In this document: piece after piece, positions 26,731 through 35,110 of the stretch
Layout: every line of letters begins with the position of its first letter
Numbering within the stretch: position 1 is the stretch's first letter
Origin: Clostridia bacterium
Lineage (GTDB): Bacteria > Bacillota > Clostridia > Christensenellales > CAG-138
Direction of reading: 5' to 3'
NCBI GenBank assembly: GCA_017547885.1
Contig: JAFYOP010000010.1
Coordinates: 1 to 64,000, forward strand
Length of the DNA: 64,000 bases
Notes under the pieces: generated by a model
What the model saw: the letters and a program-made list of their open reading frames with translations, nothing else
What the model was told of the DNA's origin: nothing
Database searches by the model: none
Made by a program: the position numbers and the translations under genes

Positions 26731-27510
26731 CTATATTTTATGCATAATAGGTTTCAGGTTTTTGAAGGTGGCAATATAACGTATCCCTGCTGCCTTAGCA
26801 AGGTCAGTGGCTTCTTTTACTCTGCCGCCCACCCGCTGAGGCTGATGGGCATCTGAGCCTATGGTTACGTATTCGCCGCCCAACTCTCTGTATCTGAAGA
26901 TTATGCTCAGCCCCCATGCAGGGTCATCCCGCCATGCGGAGGTATTTATCTCGATGCCGCGGCCGGTTTCTATGATGTAATGGAAGATATCATCAAACAG
27001 CTCAGGGAACATTTCGTATTCCATGGCACGAGAGGGGTATGGGCTGTACTTGGTACAGAAATCATAGTGACCCATAACGTTGAACTGGGATATTCTGATA
27101 GCCCTTGAAAGCTTTTCGAGATATGCGATGCAGGCCTGCTCCTTGCTGCGGCCATTATAGTATTCCGGATAAAATACGTTGGTGTTTTCCACCATGTGTA
27201 CCGAGCCGATGATAAAGTCCAGATGGACATTTTCCGCGTGCTGGTGCGAGAGCCTGTTTGACTCGGGGGTGCTCATTCCAAGTTCCATTCCCAAGGAAAT
27301 ATCCAGGGTCGGATATCGTGAGGCGATGGCAAGGAGTTCCTCATTGCGGGCGGCGAGGTCTGCGGGGATAAGGTCTACTCCGTCATAGTCCACATGGTCG
27401 GTAAAGCATATATGGGTAAGCCCTGCGGCCACGGCGGCATCCAGCTGAGCTTTTATGGGGGCCTGTGAGTCGCCGGAATAGCAGGTATGAAGGTGATAAT
27501 CGGTAAGCAT
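26731..27510 (-). CDS. PHP-domain phosphatase, histidinol-phosphatase-like
   Basis: 259 aa from the ATG at 27510 (AAAGG upstream); a longer frame starting at 27576 overlaps the leuS promoter and lacks a ribosome site. PHP metal motifs: DYHLHTCYSGD (4-14), CFTDHVDYDG (about 38), LGMELG, IGSVHM, NVMGHYDF, IEINTS and TIGSDAHQP. This is the HisJ/K-type histidinol-phosphatase family, the last phosphatase step of histidine synthesis; related PHP proteins act on other phosphoesters. No other his gene is nearby, so the pathway assignment is moderate. Confidence 0.85.
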   Translation of the reverse strand: MLTDYHLHTCYSGDSQAPIKAQLDAAVAAGLTHICFTDHVDYDGVDLIPADLAARNEELLAIASRYPTLDISLGMELGMSTPESNRLSHQHAENVHLDFIIGSVHMVENTNVFYPEYYNGRSKEQACIAYLEKLSRAIRISQFNVMGHYDFCTKYSPYPSRAMEYEMFPELFDDIFHYIIETGRGIEINTSAWRDDPAWGLSIIFRYRELGGEYVTIGSDAHQPQRVGGRVKEATDLAKAAGIRYIATFKNLKPIMHKI

Positions 27511-27575
27511 TGTATAAAACCTTTCTTTGGGTTGGTTGCCGATACCCATTATACACCATTGCGTTGGTAAAGTCA

Positions 27576-27604
27576 TTGACTTTTAGCTTTGCATGAAATA
27601 TAAT
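27576..27604 (+). promoter_or_regulatory. Sigma-A promoter of leuS
   Basis: TTGACT (27576-27581), exactly 17 bases, perfect TATAAT (27599-27604), just before the T-box. Confidence 0.85.
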
Positions 27605-27610
27605 ATACAG

Positions 27611-27860
27611 GTATATTGGCAATGATGCGAAACAGTAGGAAAAAGCCGGGTTAAGAGAGCCGCCGTAATGGTGAAAGGGCGGTACAGGGGCGCTTCCGAA
27701 GCTCGTCGCATGGCCACCGCACGTGAACATTTATTCAGTAGCGAGCGGCGCATGCCCGGCGTTAAAGGGGTGTCGAGTGGGCGGACTTCCGCCAACGAGA
27801 GTGGTACCACGGAGGCTGATCAGGCTTTCGTCTCTTGATGAGGCGAAAGTCTTTATTTAT
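27611..27860 (+). promoter_or_regulatory. T-box leader of leuS
   Basis: Stem I closes with ATGCGA (27625-27630) / TCGCAT (27706-27711). The AGTAG bulge motif is at 27634-27638, opposite a CTC leucine specifier at 27702-27704. The T-box GTGGTACCACGG is at 27801-27812, and the terminator stem CTTTCGTCTC / GAGGCGAAAG at 27825-27849 is followed by TCTTTATTT. Geometry and specifier agree with control by uncharged tRNA-Leu. Confidence 0.95.
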
Positions 27861-27895
27861 GTAAATAAGCAAATTTTGCACACGGAGGAAATACA

Positions 27896-30310
27896 ATGGC
27901 AGAACGCTACGATCACGACAAAGTGGAACTGAAATGGCAAAAGATATGGGAGGACGCTCATTGCTTTGAGGCAAAGAACGACTACACCATGCCTAAGTTC
28001 TTCCCCCTTATTGAGTTCCCTTACCCTTCCGCACAGGGACTCCACGTTGGACATCCCCGTTCCAACACCGCTATGGACATACTTGCCCGTAAGCGCCGCA
28101 TGGAAGGCTACAACGTACTGTACCCCATCGGCTGGGATGCTTTCGGCCTGCCCACCGAAAACTATGCCATAAAGACCGGCGCCCATCCTGCCAAGGTCAC
28201 CTTTGAAAACGCAAACCGTTTCCGTCAGCAGCTCAAGCGCCTGGGCTTCAGCTTTGACTGGAGCCGCGAGATAAACACCACTGATCCCAGCTACTATAAG
28301 TGGACCCAGTGGATATTCCTTAAGCTCTATGAAAAGGGCCTTGCATACAAGGCTGAGATACCCATCAACTTCTGCACCTCCTGCAAGGTTGGCCTTGCAA
28401 ACGAAGAGGTGGTTGACGGCGTATGCGAGCGCTGCGGCGGCACCGTAATTCAAAAGGTTCGCAGCCAGTGGATGCTCAAAATAACCGAATACGCCCAGCG
28501 GCTTATCGACGATCTGGACGATCTGGACTTTATCGAGCGGGTCAAGATCCAGCAGAAGAACTGGATAGGCCGCAGCGAGGGCGCTGAGATAACCTTCCCC
28601 ATCGAGGGCTATCCCGAGGGCCTCAAGGTTTATACCACCCGCTGTGATACGCTCTTTGGTGCAACCTACATGGTAGTATCCCCCGAGCACCCAATAGTGG
28701 AAGCTATGAAGGATACCATTGAAAACATGGACGAAGTCCGCGCATATCAGCAGGCTGCTGCCCGCAAGAGCGATCTTGAGCGCTCCGAGCTGAACAAGGA
28801 CAAGACCGGCGTCCTGCTCAAGGGCCTTAAGGCTACCAATCCCGTAAACGATCAGCCCATCCCCGTATGGATCTCCGACTACGTACTCATGGGCTACGGC
28901 ACCGGCGCCATCATGGCAGTTCCCGCACACGATGAGCGCGACTGGGACTTTGCAAAGAAGTTTAATATGCCCATCATCGAGGTAGTAGCAGGCGGCCGCG
29001 ATGTTCAGGAAGAGGTTTATACCGATGTTGAAAGCGGTATACTTGTAAATTCCGGCTTCCTCAACGGCATGCATGTTAAGGATGCCATCGCCGCCATGAT
29101 AGACTGGCTGGAGGAAAAGGGACTTGGCACCCGCAAGGTAAACTACAAGCTCCGTGACTGGGTATTTACCCGTCAGCGCTACTGGGGCGAGCCTATCCCT
29201 CTGGTAAACTGCGAAAAGTGCGGCTGGGTACCCCTTCCCTATGAAGAACTGCCTCTGGTGCTGCCCGAAATAGAAGACTATCAGCCCACCGATGACGGTT
29301 CTTCCGCTCTGGCCCGCGCCACCGAATGGCTCAAGACCACCTGCCCCTGCTGCGGCGCTCCCGCTGTACGCGAGGCTGACACCATGCCCAACTGGGCTGG
29401 TTCCAGCTGGTACTTCCTGCGCTATTGCGATCCTCACAACGATAAGGAGCTGGCCAGCAAGGAAGCCCTGGAATACTGGATGCCCGTAGACTGGTACAAC
29501 GGCGGTATGGAGCACACCACACTGCATCTGCTGTACTCCCGCTTCTGGCATAAGTTCCTCTACGATATCGGCGCAGTGCCCACCAAGGAGCCCTATCAGA
29601 AGCGCACCAGCCACGGCATGATACTGGGCGAAAACGGCGAAAAGATGTCCAAGTCCAGGGGCAACGTTGTAAATCCCGATGATGTTGTAAACGAAATGGG
29701 CGCCGACACCTTCCGTATGTACGAGATGTTCATGGGCGCATTCGATCAGCCTATTCCCTGGAGCACCACCGGTGCCCGCGGCTGCCGCAGGTTTATCGAC
29801 CGTGTGTGGCGCATGCAGGATATGGTAAGCGACGTTGAGGGCATCCGTCCCGAGATGATGGCAACGGTACACGGCACCATCAAGAAGGTAACCGAGGACT
29901 ATGAGGCAATGAAGTACAACACTGCCATCGCCGCCATGATGACCTGGGTAAACGAAATATACAACGCAGGCTCTGTTACAAAGGAAGAGTTCCACACCCT
30001 GCTGACCCTGCTCAACCCCGTTGCTCCCCACATTACCGAGGAGCTGAACGAGATACTGGGCTACACTCAGCCCCTGTATGCCACCGCATGGCCCACCTGG
30101 GATGAGAATGCTCTGGTAAAGAACAGCATTGAGTACGGCGTACAGGTAAACGGCAAGATCCGTGCCCGCATAGAGCTTCCCGCCGACATGGCAAAGGAAG
30201 AGGTAGAGGCTGCTGCCAAGGCTCATGCCGATGTTGTTCCCTTCCTGGAGGGCAAGACTGTCCGCAAGGTAATAGTTGTAAAGAACATCGTAAACATCGT
30301 AGTAGGCTAA
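27896..30310 (+). CDS. leuS: Leucyl-tRNA synthetase
   Basis: 804 aa. Class I synthetase: HVGH in [10 protein letters not shown] (about residue 46), KMSKS in [11 protein letters not shown] (about 580). Editing domain region [21 protein letters not shown]. Zinc-binding-type cysteines [22 protein letters not shown] near 160-185. The C-terminal domain ends with NIVNIVVG. It charges tRNA-Leu; length is normal for Firmicutes. GGAGG precedes the ATG. Controlled by its T-box; its own terminator lies at 30324-30358. Confidence 0.98.
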   Translation: MAERYDHDKVELKWQKIWEDAHCFEAKNDYTMPKFFPLIEFPYPSAQGLHVGHPRSNTAMDILARKRRMEGYNVLYPIGWDAFGLPTENYAIKTGAHPAKVTFENANRFRQQLKRLGFSFDWSREINTTDPSYYKWTQWIFLKLYEKGLAYKAEIPINFCTSCKVGLANEEVVDGVCERCGGTVIQKVRSQWMLKITEYAQRLIDDLDDLDFIERVKIQQKNWIGRSEGAEITFPIEGYPEGLKVYTTRCDTLFGATYMVVSPEHPIVEAMKDTIENMDEVRAYQQAAARKSDLERSELNKDKTGVLLKGLKATNPVNDQPIPVWISDYVLMGYGTGAIMAVPAHDERDWDFAKKFNMPIIEVVAGGRDVQEEVYTDVESGILVNSGFLNGMHVKDAIAAMIDWLEEKGLGTRKVNYKLRDWVFTRQRYWGEPIPLVNCEKCGWVPLPYEELPLVLPEIEDYQPTDDGSSALARATEWLKTTCPCCGAPAVREADTMPNWAGSSWYFLRYCDPHNDKELASKEALEYWMPVDWYNGGMEHTTLHLLYSRFWHKFLYDIGAVPTKEPYQKRTSHGMILGENGEKMSKSRGNVVNPDDVVNEMGADTFRMYEMFMGAFDQPIPWSTTGARGCRRFIDRVWRMQDMVSDVEGIRPEMMATVHGTIKKVTEDYEAMKYNTAIAAMMTWVNEIYNAGSVTKEEFHTLLTLLNPVAPHITEELNEILGYTQPLYATAWPTWDENALVKNSIEYGVQVNGKIRARIELPADMAKEEVEAAAKAHADVVPFLEGKTVRKVIVVKNIVNIVVG

Positions 30311-30323
30311 GCAAAACAAACAT

Positions 30324-30358
30324 AAATGCCGCTCTGTTTCAAACGGGGCGGCATTTTG
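30324..30358 (+). terminator. Terminator of leuS
   Basis: Stem AAATGCCGC / GCGGCATTT with internal GTTT/AAAC pairs, ending in TTTT. The TATAAT for tadA (30360-30365) follows directly. Confidence 0.85.
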
Positions 30359-30359
30359 G

Positions 30360-30365
30360 TATAAT
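30360..30365 (+). promoter_or_regulatory. -10 box for tadA abutting the leuS terminator
   Basis: TATAAT preceded by TGG, 27 bases before the ATG; the best -35 (TTTCAA at 30337-30342, 17-base spacing) lies within the terminator stem. Confidence 0.45.
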
Positions 30366-30391
30366 AAAGGAAATCAGTGCCGGAGGGATAT

Positions 30392-30832
30392 ATGCACTCT
30401 GAATACATGAAGGCCGCAATAGCTCAGGCAAAGCTTGCCCTCGAGGCGGGGGAAGTGCCTGTGGGCGCGGTGGTGGTAAAGGATGGAGAGATAATCGCCT
30501 CCGCCCATAATTTAGTGGAAAGCAGCAGGGACGCATCCGCTCACGCGGAGATGCTTGCCCTTGCCATGGCTGCAAAGGCGGTGGGGGACTGGCGGCTTTG
30601 CGGCTGCAGCCTGTATGTTACCCTGGAGCCCTGTCCCATGTGTACAGGCGCAATACTCAACAGCAGGATAGATGAAGTGGTATTCGGCGCCTTTGATGCC
30701 GAAATGGGCTGCTGCGGCTCCTGTACGGACCTTACAGACGGCATGCTGAGCCGCAGGGTAAGGTGCGTTGGGGGTATAATGGAGGAGGAATGTGCATGCC
30801 TTTTGTCCGAGGCCTTCAGGCGCAGCAGGTAA
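30392..30832 (+). CDS. tadA: tRNA-specific adenosine deaminase
   Basis: 146 aa from the ATG at 30392, which has GGAGGG 6 bases upstream (a GTG at 30377 lies before that ribosome site). It deaminates wobble A34 to inosine in tRNA-Arg. Zinc site: HAE (H51, E53) and PCPMC (about 81-85), with GEVPVGAVVVKDG and SRDASAHAEM. The C-terminal end is typical. It sits downstream of leuS with its own -10 box. Confidence 0.96.
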   Translation: MHSEYMKAAIAQAKLALEAGEVPVGAVVVKDGEIIASAHNLVESSRDASAHAEMLALAMAAKAVGDWRLCGCSLYVTLEPCPMCTGAILNSRIDEVVFGAFDAEMGCCGSCTDLTDGMLSRRVRCVGGIMEEECACLLSEAFRRSR

Positions 30833-30868
30833 ATTGCAAAGAAAATTCAAACAATGTATTAACAGTGG

Positions 30869-30908
30869 CCCGGATGAATGCAAATTTAATCCGGGTTTAA
30901 TTTTTTCT
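30869..30908 (+). terminator. Terminator of tadA
   Basis: CCCGGAT (30869-30875) / ATCCGGG (30889-30895), then TTTAATTTTTTC. Confidence 0.85.
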
Positions 30909-30949
30909 TGGTATGCTAAAGATATCAAATGAAAGGAGAGTGCTTTATC

Positions 30950-31249
30950 ATGCTTGAGCTGAATAAAAGGATAAGGGAGCGCATGGAGACCGTGGAGGCT
31001 CTGGATGCTATGAATGAACTGATGGGCGGTAATACAAACCCCGGCAAGGGCATGAGGGAGTGCCTGAAGCTGCTGATGAGCCACGCAGGGGTAAATCATA
31101 AATCCGCCAGGGTGTACAAGGCAAGGGAAGGTCGCATAGGCAAAAGGATGTGCTATGTGTTCGCCTTCGTGTGCGATGGAAGAAAATACGAAGGCTTTGT
31201 GGATAAGCTGACGGGGGAAATATTGAAATACCGCTTTCAGCTTGCGTAG
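30950..31249 (+). CDS. Small PepSY-like protein of unknown function
   Basis: 99 aa from the ATG at 30950 (AAAGGAGAG 12 bases upstream). No signal peptide or membrane segment, so probably cytoplasmic. N-terminal half is helical and charged (ELNKRIRERMETVEALDAMNELMGG). The C-terminal part YVFAFVCDGRKYEGFVDKLT reads like one PepSY/YpeB-type unit (aromatic strand, then vD..TG.i). It lies 72 bp before a response regulator gene. Function not known; possibly an inhibitor or regulator linked to the two-component system, an inference from position only. Confidence 0.65.
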   Translation: MLELNKRIRERMETVEALDAMNELMGGNTNPGKGMRECLKLLMSHAGVNHKSARVYKAREGRIGKRMCYVFAFVCDGRKYEGFVDKLTGEILKYRFQLA

Positions 31250-31277
31250 AAAGAATACAGGATATATGGTATAATGC

Positions 31278-31307
31278 CCGGAGAGACACCGGGTATTATG
31301 TTTTTTT
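31278..31307 (+). terminator. Possible terminator between the PepSY-like gene and the response regulator
   Basis: Short stem CCCGG (31277-31281) / CCGGG (31289-31293), then TATTATGTTTTTTT. It follows an extended -10 element TGGTATAAT (31267-31275), so promoter and terminator overlap. Confidence 0.4.
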
Positions 31308-31321
31308 GAAAGGAGCAGGCC

Positions 31322-31990
31322 ATGCGTATACTTGTGGCGGAAGACGAAAGGGATCTTAATAACGTTATATGCAATAAGCTCAGGGCTTCGGGATACAGTG
31401 TTGATGCCTGCTTTAACGGCGCAGACGCGCTGGAGTATATACTGGCAAGCCGTTATGACGGTGTGCTGATGGATATAATGATGCCGGGTATGGACGGCTA
31501 TGAGGTGGTTCAGCGGCTGAGGGAGAAAAATGACCTGACGCCGGTGCTTTTCCTTACCGCCCGGGACAGCACCGAGGATATAGTAAAGGGCCTTGATATG
31601 GGCGCCAATGACTACCTTATAAAGCCCTTTTCCTTTGACGAGCTGCTTGCCCGCATAAGGGTCATGACCCGCAGCCTGCCTGCCCATACCAGCGTCTATA
31701 CCGTGGCGGACCTTACTGTGGACTGTGCTTCCCGCACGGTAAAGCGGGGAAATGACATCATTGACCTTTCTCCAAAGGAATTTGCTCTGCTTGAGTATAT
31801 GATAATAAACAAGGGCGTGGTGCTCAGCCGGGAGGCCATTGAGGACCACATATACGACGTGGATTATGAGGGGGGCTCAAACGTGGTAAACGTGTATATA
31901 CGCTTCCTGCGCCGTAAAATAGACGAACCCTATGATACCAAGCTTATTCATACTGTCCGGGGTGCGGGCTATGTGCTCAGGGAGGAATAA
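31322..31990 (+). CDS. OmpR-family response regulator
   Basis: 222 aa. Receiver domain with acidic pocket VAEDERD, phosphorylation D51 in VLMDIMMPGMDG, conserved T (LTAR) and K (LIKPF). The C-terminal winged helix contains LSPKEFALLEYM and RRKIDEP. It is a DNA-binding transcription regulator. Its TAA overlaps the ATG of the kinase gene by 1 bp (TAATG), so they are translationally coupled. Target genes unknown. Start has GGAG about 10 bases upstream. Confidence 0.94.
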   Translation: MRILVAEDERDLNNVICNKLRASGYSVDACFNGADALEYILASRYDGVLMDIMMPGMDGYEVVQRLREKNDLTPVLFLTARDSTEDIVKGLDMGANDYLIKPFSFDELLARIRVMTRSLPAHTSVYTVADLTVDCASRTVKRGNDIIDLSPKEFALLEYMIINKGVVLSREAIEDHIYDVDYEGGSNVVNVYIRFLRRKIDEPYDTKLIHTVRGAGYVLREE

Positions 31991-33336
31991 TGAATAAAAT
32001 ATCCGTAAAGTTCATAATAACCTTCTGGTTTACCATGCTGATGGTGGCCATTTCCGCGCTGGTAATGGTATTTATGCTGACCGCCAGCCGCCTTACCATG
32101 GAGCAGGACATGCAGCGCCGCATAGTGGACGGCGTAAAGGATAATCGTAATGACGTTAAATACAACGATGACACAATACAGGCGGGCGGCGGTTTCAGAT
32201 ACTATGTAAACGGCGTATACTGCGTAATATACGACGGCAATTACAACAAAATAGCAGGGGAGTTTCCCGAAGGATTTGAAACCAACGCGGAGTTTCAGGA
32301 CGGTATACTGCGCACCACACAATATAACGGAAAAAGTTACTACATATACGACCGCTATATAACCTTTAAAAACGGAAAACATGCATGGATAAGGGGGGTA
32401 TCCCTTACAACCACCACAGTTACCGTGGCCAGCACCGTTGCAAAGGTCGCGTCCTATGTTCTGCCCGGGGTGGTTATAGCATCTGCAATCGGCGGATATA
32501 TCATAACAAACCGCGCGTTGAAGCCCATTGAAAAGGTTGCAAGGGTATCCGATGAAATATCTGAGGGAAGAGACCTTTCCCGCAGATTGAATATGCAGAA
32601 CGAAAATATGGAAGCTTATATGCTGGCTCAGAGCTACGACAAGATGCTGGAGCGACTGGAACGGTCATTTGATATGGAAAAGCAATTCACGTCAAATGCG
32701 TCCCACGAGCTGCGCACCCCTACGGCGGTGATAATATCCCAGTGCGAGTACGCTCTGGAGCATGATAAAACCCCCGAGGACTATCGGGAGACAATTGGAA
32801 TAATAAAGCGGCAGGCCCGCCGCATGAACGCAGTGGTATCCCAGCTGCTGAATTTTGCAAGGATGGAGCAGGGCACTCAGAAGGTTCGCCTTGAGCATGC
32901 AAACCTCAGCGATATTGTGGAGGCGGTGTGCGAGGAGCAGGAGGAGCTGAATGAAGCGGTTACCTTTGAAAAGGACATAGAGCCTGATATTGAAGCCACC
33001 GTGGACGTTACCATGATAACCCGCATGATGGAAAACCTGATAACCAACGCCTGCAAGTTTGGGGGCAGGCACATAAAGGTTGGCCTCTATCGGGAGAACG
33101 GCGAGATATGCATATTCGTCAGGGATGACGGAATAGGTATAGCTAAGGAAGACCAGCCCAAGGTATGGGAGCGATTCTGGCAGGCAGACAGCTCCCGCAC
33201 TGATAACAAGGGGGGCAGCAACGGTCTTGGCCTTGCAATGGTAAAGCAGATAGCAGAGCTGCACGGCGGCGGGATGAGCCTTGAAAGCGCTCCCCGTCAG
33301 GGCAGTACCTTTACCTTCCGCATGAGGGAGATATAA
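31990..33336 (+). CDS. Membrane histidine kinase
   Basis: 448 aa. Helix 1 at about 8-31, an extracytoplasmic sensor of about 115 residues rich in aromatic residues (no recognisable ligand fold), helix 2 at about 150-172 and a HAMP region to about 225. HisKA with H239 in SNASHELRTPTA; HATPase with NLITNACKFG, DDGIGIAKEDQPKVWERFW and GSNGLGLAMVKQIAELHGG. It phosphorylates the regulator encoded just before. The stimulus is unknown. Terminator follows. Confidence 0.94.
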   Translation: MNKISVKFIITFWFTMLMVAISALVMVFMLTASRLTMEQDMQRRIVDGVKDNRNDVKYNDDTIQAGGGFRYYVNGVYCVIYDGNYNKIAGEFPEGFETNAEFQDGILRTTQYNGKSYYIYDRYITFKNGKHAWIRGVSLTTTTVTVASTVAKVASYVLPGVVIASAIGGYIITNRALKPIEKVARVSDEISEGRDLSRRLNMQNENMEAYMLAQSYDKMLERLERSFDMEKQFTSNASHELRTPTAVIISQCEYALEHDKTPEDYRETIGIIKRQARRMNAVVSQLLNFARMEQGTQKVRLEHANLSDIVEAVCEEQEELNEAVTFEKDIEPDIEATVDVTMITRMMENLITNACKFGGRHIKVGLYRENGEICIFVRDDGIGIAKEDQPKVWERFWQADSSRTDNKGGSNGLGLAMVKQIAELHGGGMSLESAPRQGSTFTFRMREI

Positions 33337-33351
33337 TTAATATTGATAAGC

Positions 33352-33377
33352 AAAAAAGCCGCATATGCGGCTTTTTT
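33352..33377. terminator. Bidirectional terminator after the kinase
   Basis: Stem AAAAAAGCCGC / GCGGCTTTTTT with an ATAT loop. Confidence 0.93.
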
Positions 33378-33449
33378 GGCGAATATGCTGCGTAATTCTG
33401 TAAATTTCCCGGGAAATCGTATATTTTGCGGTATTTTCCAAATTAGGTG

Positions 33450-33478
33450 TTTACAAACAGGGATATAATGAATATAAT
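33450..33478 (+). promoter_or_regulatory. Promoter of the sodium-pump beta subunit operon
   Basis: TTTACA (33450-33455), exactly 17 bases, perfect TATAAT (33473-33478), about 200 bases before the coding start. Confidence 0.65.
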
Positions 33479-33484
33479 TACTAA

Positions 33485-33660
33485 GCAGTTCGGCGATAGG
33501 TACAAGTTATGGTTGACTTACCTCAAAAAACGCCGAAAAGCATAGATGAAACCTTGATAAAATCGCTTATGTTGGTTTTGAAGAATACACATATGGCTGA
33601 TCAATGCATAAATTCGGCTTATGGCAAATGAGCCGTTGACTTTGCATCTATAATACACAA
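33485..33660 (+). ncRNA. Structured leader candidate before the sodium-pump beta subunit
   Basis: The leader carries nested stems: TTCGGCG (33489-33495) / CGCCGAA (33531-33537) enclosing AGGTA (33498-33502) / TACCT (33519-33523); a looser AAACC/GGTTT stem near 33550-33577; and ATGCA (33604-33608) / TGCAT (33643-33647) enclosing CGGCT (33615-33619) / AGCCG (33631-33635). I do not recognise it as a known riboswitch. It could be one, or it may simply be fortuitous pairing. Confidence 0.4.
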
Positions 33661-33679
33661 TGATACGGAGGTAAAAACC

Positions 33680-34795
33680 TTGGAACTGTTCCTGGAGCTT
33701 TTCGGCAACGTACTGAACTTTACCTGGCAGCAGGGCCTGATGATCGTCATCGGCGGTGTGCTTATCTGGTGTGCCATCAAGAAGGAGATGGAGCCTACTC
33801 TGCTTCTGCCCATGGGCTTTGGCGCAATACTGGTAAACCTGCCCTTTGTAAATACCGAGGCAATCGAGACCCTCTTTGAAGCAGGTATAGCCACCGAGCT
33901 GTTCCCGCTGCTGCTGTTCATCGGCATTGGTGCCATGATAGACTTTGGCCCCCTCCTTTCCAATCCCAAGATGATGCTGTTCGGCGCTGCCGCTCAGTTT
34001 GGTATTTTCTTTACTCTGGGCATGGCCGTGCTGCTGGGCTTCCAGCTGCAGGATGCCGCAAGTATCGCCATAATCGGCGCTGCGGACGGCCCCACCAGCA
34101 TTTACGTTGCAAACTACTTTAATTCCAAGTATCAGGGAGCTATTATGGTAGCCGCATACAGCTACATGGCACTGGTTCCCATTGTGCAGCCTCCCGTTAT
34201 CAAGGCCTGCACCACCAAGAAGGAACGTATGATCCGCATGCCCTACAATCCTGCTGCGGTATCTCATACCACTCGTATACTTTTCCCCATATTCGTTACC
34301 GTTATCGCAGGTACCATCGCCCCCAAGAGCGCTGAGCTTATCGGCTTCCTGATGTTCGGCAACCTTATCCGCGAGTGCGGCGTGCTGGGCAGCCTGTCCG
34401 AGACCGCCCAGAAGGATCTTGCAAACCTCATCACTCTGGTGGTGGGCATTTCCGTATCCTTCCGCATGAAGGCCGAGATGTTCGTAACCATCGAGACCAT
34501 CGTTATCCTGCTGCTGGGCCTTGTGGCCTTCATATTTGACACTGTGGGCGGCGTAATGTTTGCAAAGCTCCTCAATCTGTTCAGCAAGAACAAGATCAAC
34601 CCCATGGTTGGAGCTGCAGGCATTTCCGCATTCCCCATGAGCAGCCGCGTTGTGCATAAGATGGGCCGTGACGAAGACCCCGGCAACTTCCTGCTGATGC
34701 ATGCCGCAGGTGCGAATGTCAGCGGTCAGATCGCCTCCGTAATCGCAGGCGGCCTGGTGATCACTCTTATCGAGAACGCCATTGCGGCCCTGTAA
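33680..34795 (+). CDS. Sodium ion-translocating decarboxylase beta subunit
   Basis: 371 aa with a TTG start (CGGAGG 9 bases upstream; no ATG fits). About nine or more hydrophobic segments. Signature IIGAADGPTSIYVA (131-144), whose aspartate is a sodium-binding residue in this family, and VPIVQPPVIK near 180. It is the membrane pump subunit (OadB/GcdB/MmdB) that couples decarboxylation to sodium export. Its usual alpha and biotin-carrier partners are not in the window; only a small OadG-like gene follows. The acyl substrate cannot be told. Confidence 0.93.
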   Translation: MELFLELFGNVLNFTWQQGLMIVIGGVLIWCAIKKEMEPTLLLPMGFGAILVNLPFVNTEAIETLFEAGIATELFPLLLFIGIGAMIDFGPLLSNPKMMLFGAAAQFGIFFTLGMAVLLGFQLQDAASIAIIGAADGPTSIYVANYFNSKYQGAIMVAAYSYMALVPIVQPPVIKACTTKKERMIRMPYNPAAVSHTTRILFPIFVTVIAGTIAPKSAELIGFLMFGNLIRECGVLGSLSETAQKDLANLITLVVGISVSFRMKAEMFVTIETIVILLLGLVAFIFDTVGGVMFAKLLNLFSKNKINPMVGAAGISAFPMSSRVVHKMGRDEDPGNFLLMHAAGANVSGQIASVIAGGLVITLIENAIAAL

Positions 34796-34808
34796 AGGAG
34801 GAAATACC

Positions 34809-34955
34809 ATGTTAAAAGATTTTGCACTTCAGTTCAGTCCCGATGCATTCGTCGATGTTCTGCCCCTTCTGGGCAAGGGTATGCTGGGCGTATTCGTGGT
34901 TATCTGTGCCATTTGGGGCCTGGTTGCCCTGCTGAACAAGTCCAACAAGCAGTAA
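34809..34955 (+). CDS. Small OadG-like membrane subunit
   Basis: 48 aa, read from the ATG at 34809: begins MLKDFALQFSPDAFVDVLPL, has one hydrophobic helix (about 18-43) and ends NKSNKQ. GGAGG sits 7 bases before the ATG. Short single-helix subunits (OadG, MmdD) stabilise sodium-pump decarboxylases, and it is directly coupled to the beta subunit (13-bp gap), so it is probably the gamma/delta-type subunit. Very short compared with OadG (about 80-130 aa). A terminator follows. Confidence 0.75.
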   Translation: MLKDFALQFSPDAFVDVLPLLGKGMLGVFVVICAIWGLVALLNKSNKQ

Positions 34956-34968
34956 AAACACATACATC

Positions 34969-34997
34969 AAAAAACGCCGCTTTATACGGCGTTTTTT
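34969..34997 (+). terminator. Terminator of the beta-subunit operon
   Basis: AAAAAACGCCG / CGGCGTTTTTT with a 7-base loop. Confidence 0.93.
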
Positions 34998-35047
34998 GCA
35001 TTGGCAAAATGAGAAAGGACTTGCCAAAATGAACCATGGTTCTATCT

Positions 35048-35076
35048 GAATACCACTGCCAATCCTGCGGATACTA
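35048..35076 (+). promoter_or_regulatory. Sigma-G type promoter of spoVT
   Basis: GAATA (35048-35052), 17 bases, GATACTA (35070-35076). This fits the forespore sigma-G consensus (gHATR, 17-18 bases, cATWHTA). It lies 35 bp before the spoVT ATG. In Bacillus subtilis spoVT is a sigma-G gene. Confidence 0.75.
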
Positions 35077-35110
35077 TGAAGACAAAGCAATGTTTACCAC
35101 AGGAGGAACC

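Noticed and set aside
27857-30319. 820-codon minus frame opposite leuS.
   Set aside because: Complete overlap with leuS, which has all catalytic motifs and a leader.
33636-33654. TTGACT and TATAAT close to the beta-subunit start as a promoter.
   Set aside because: Only 7 bases separate the boxes; this is not a working spacing, though TATAAT alone might be an extra -10.
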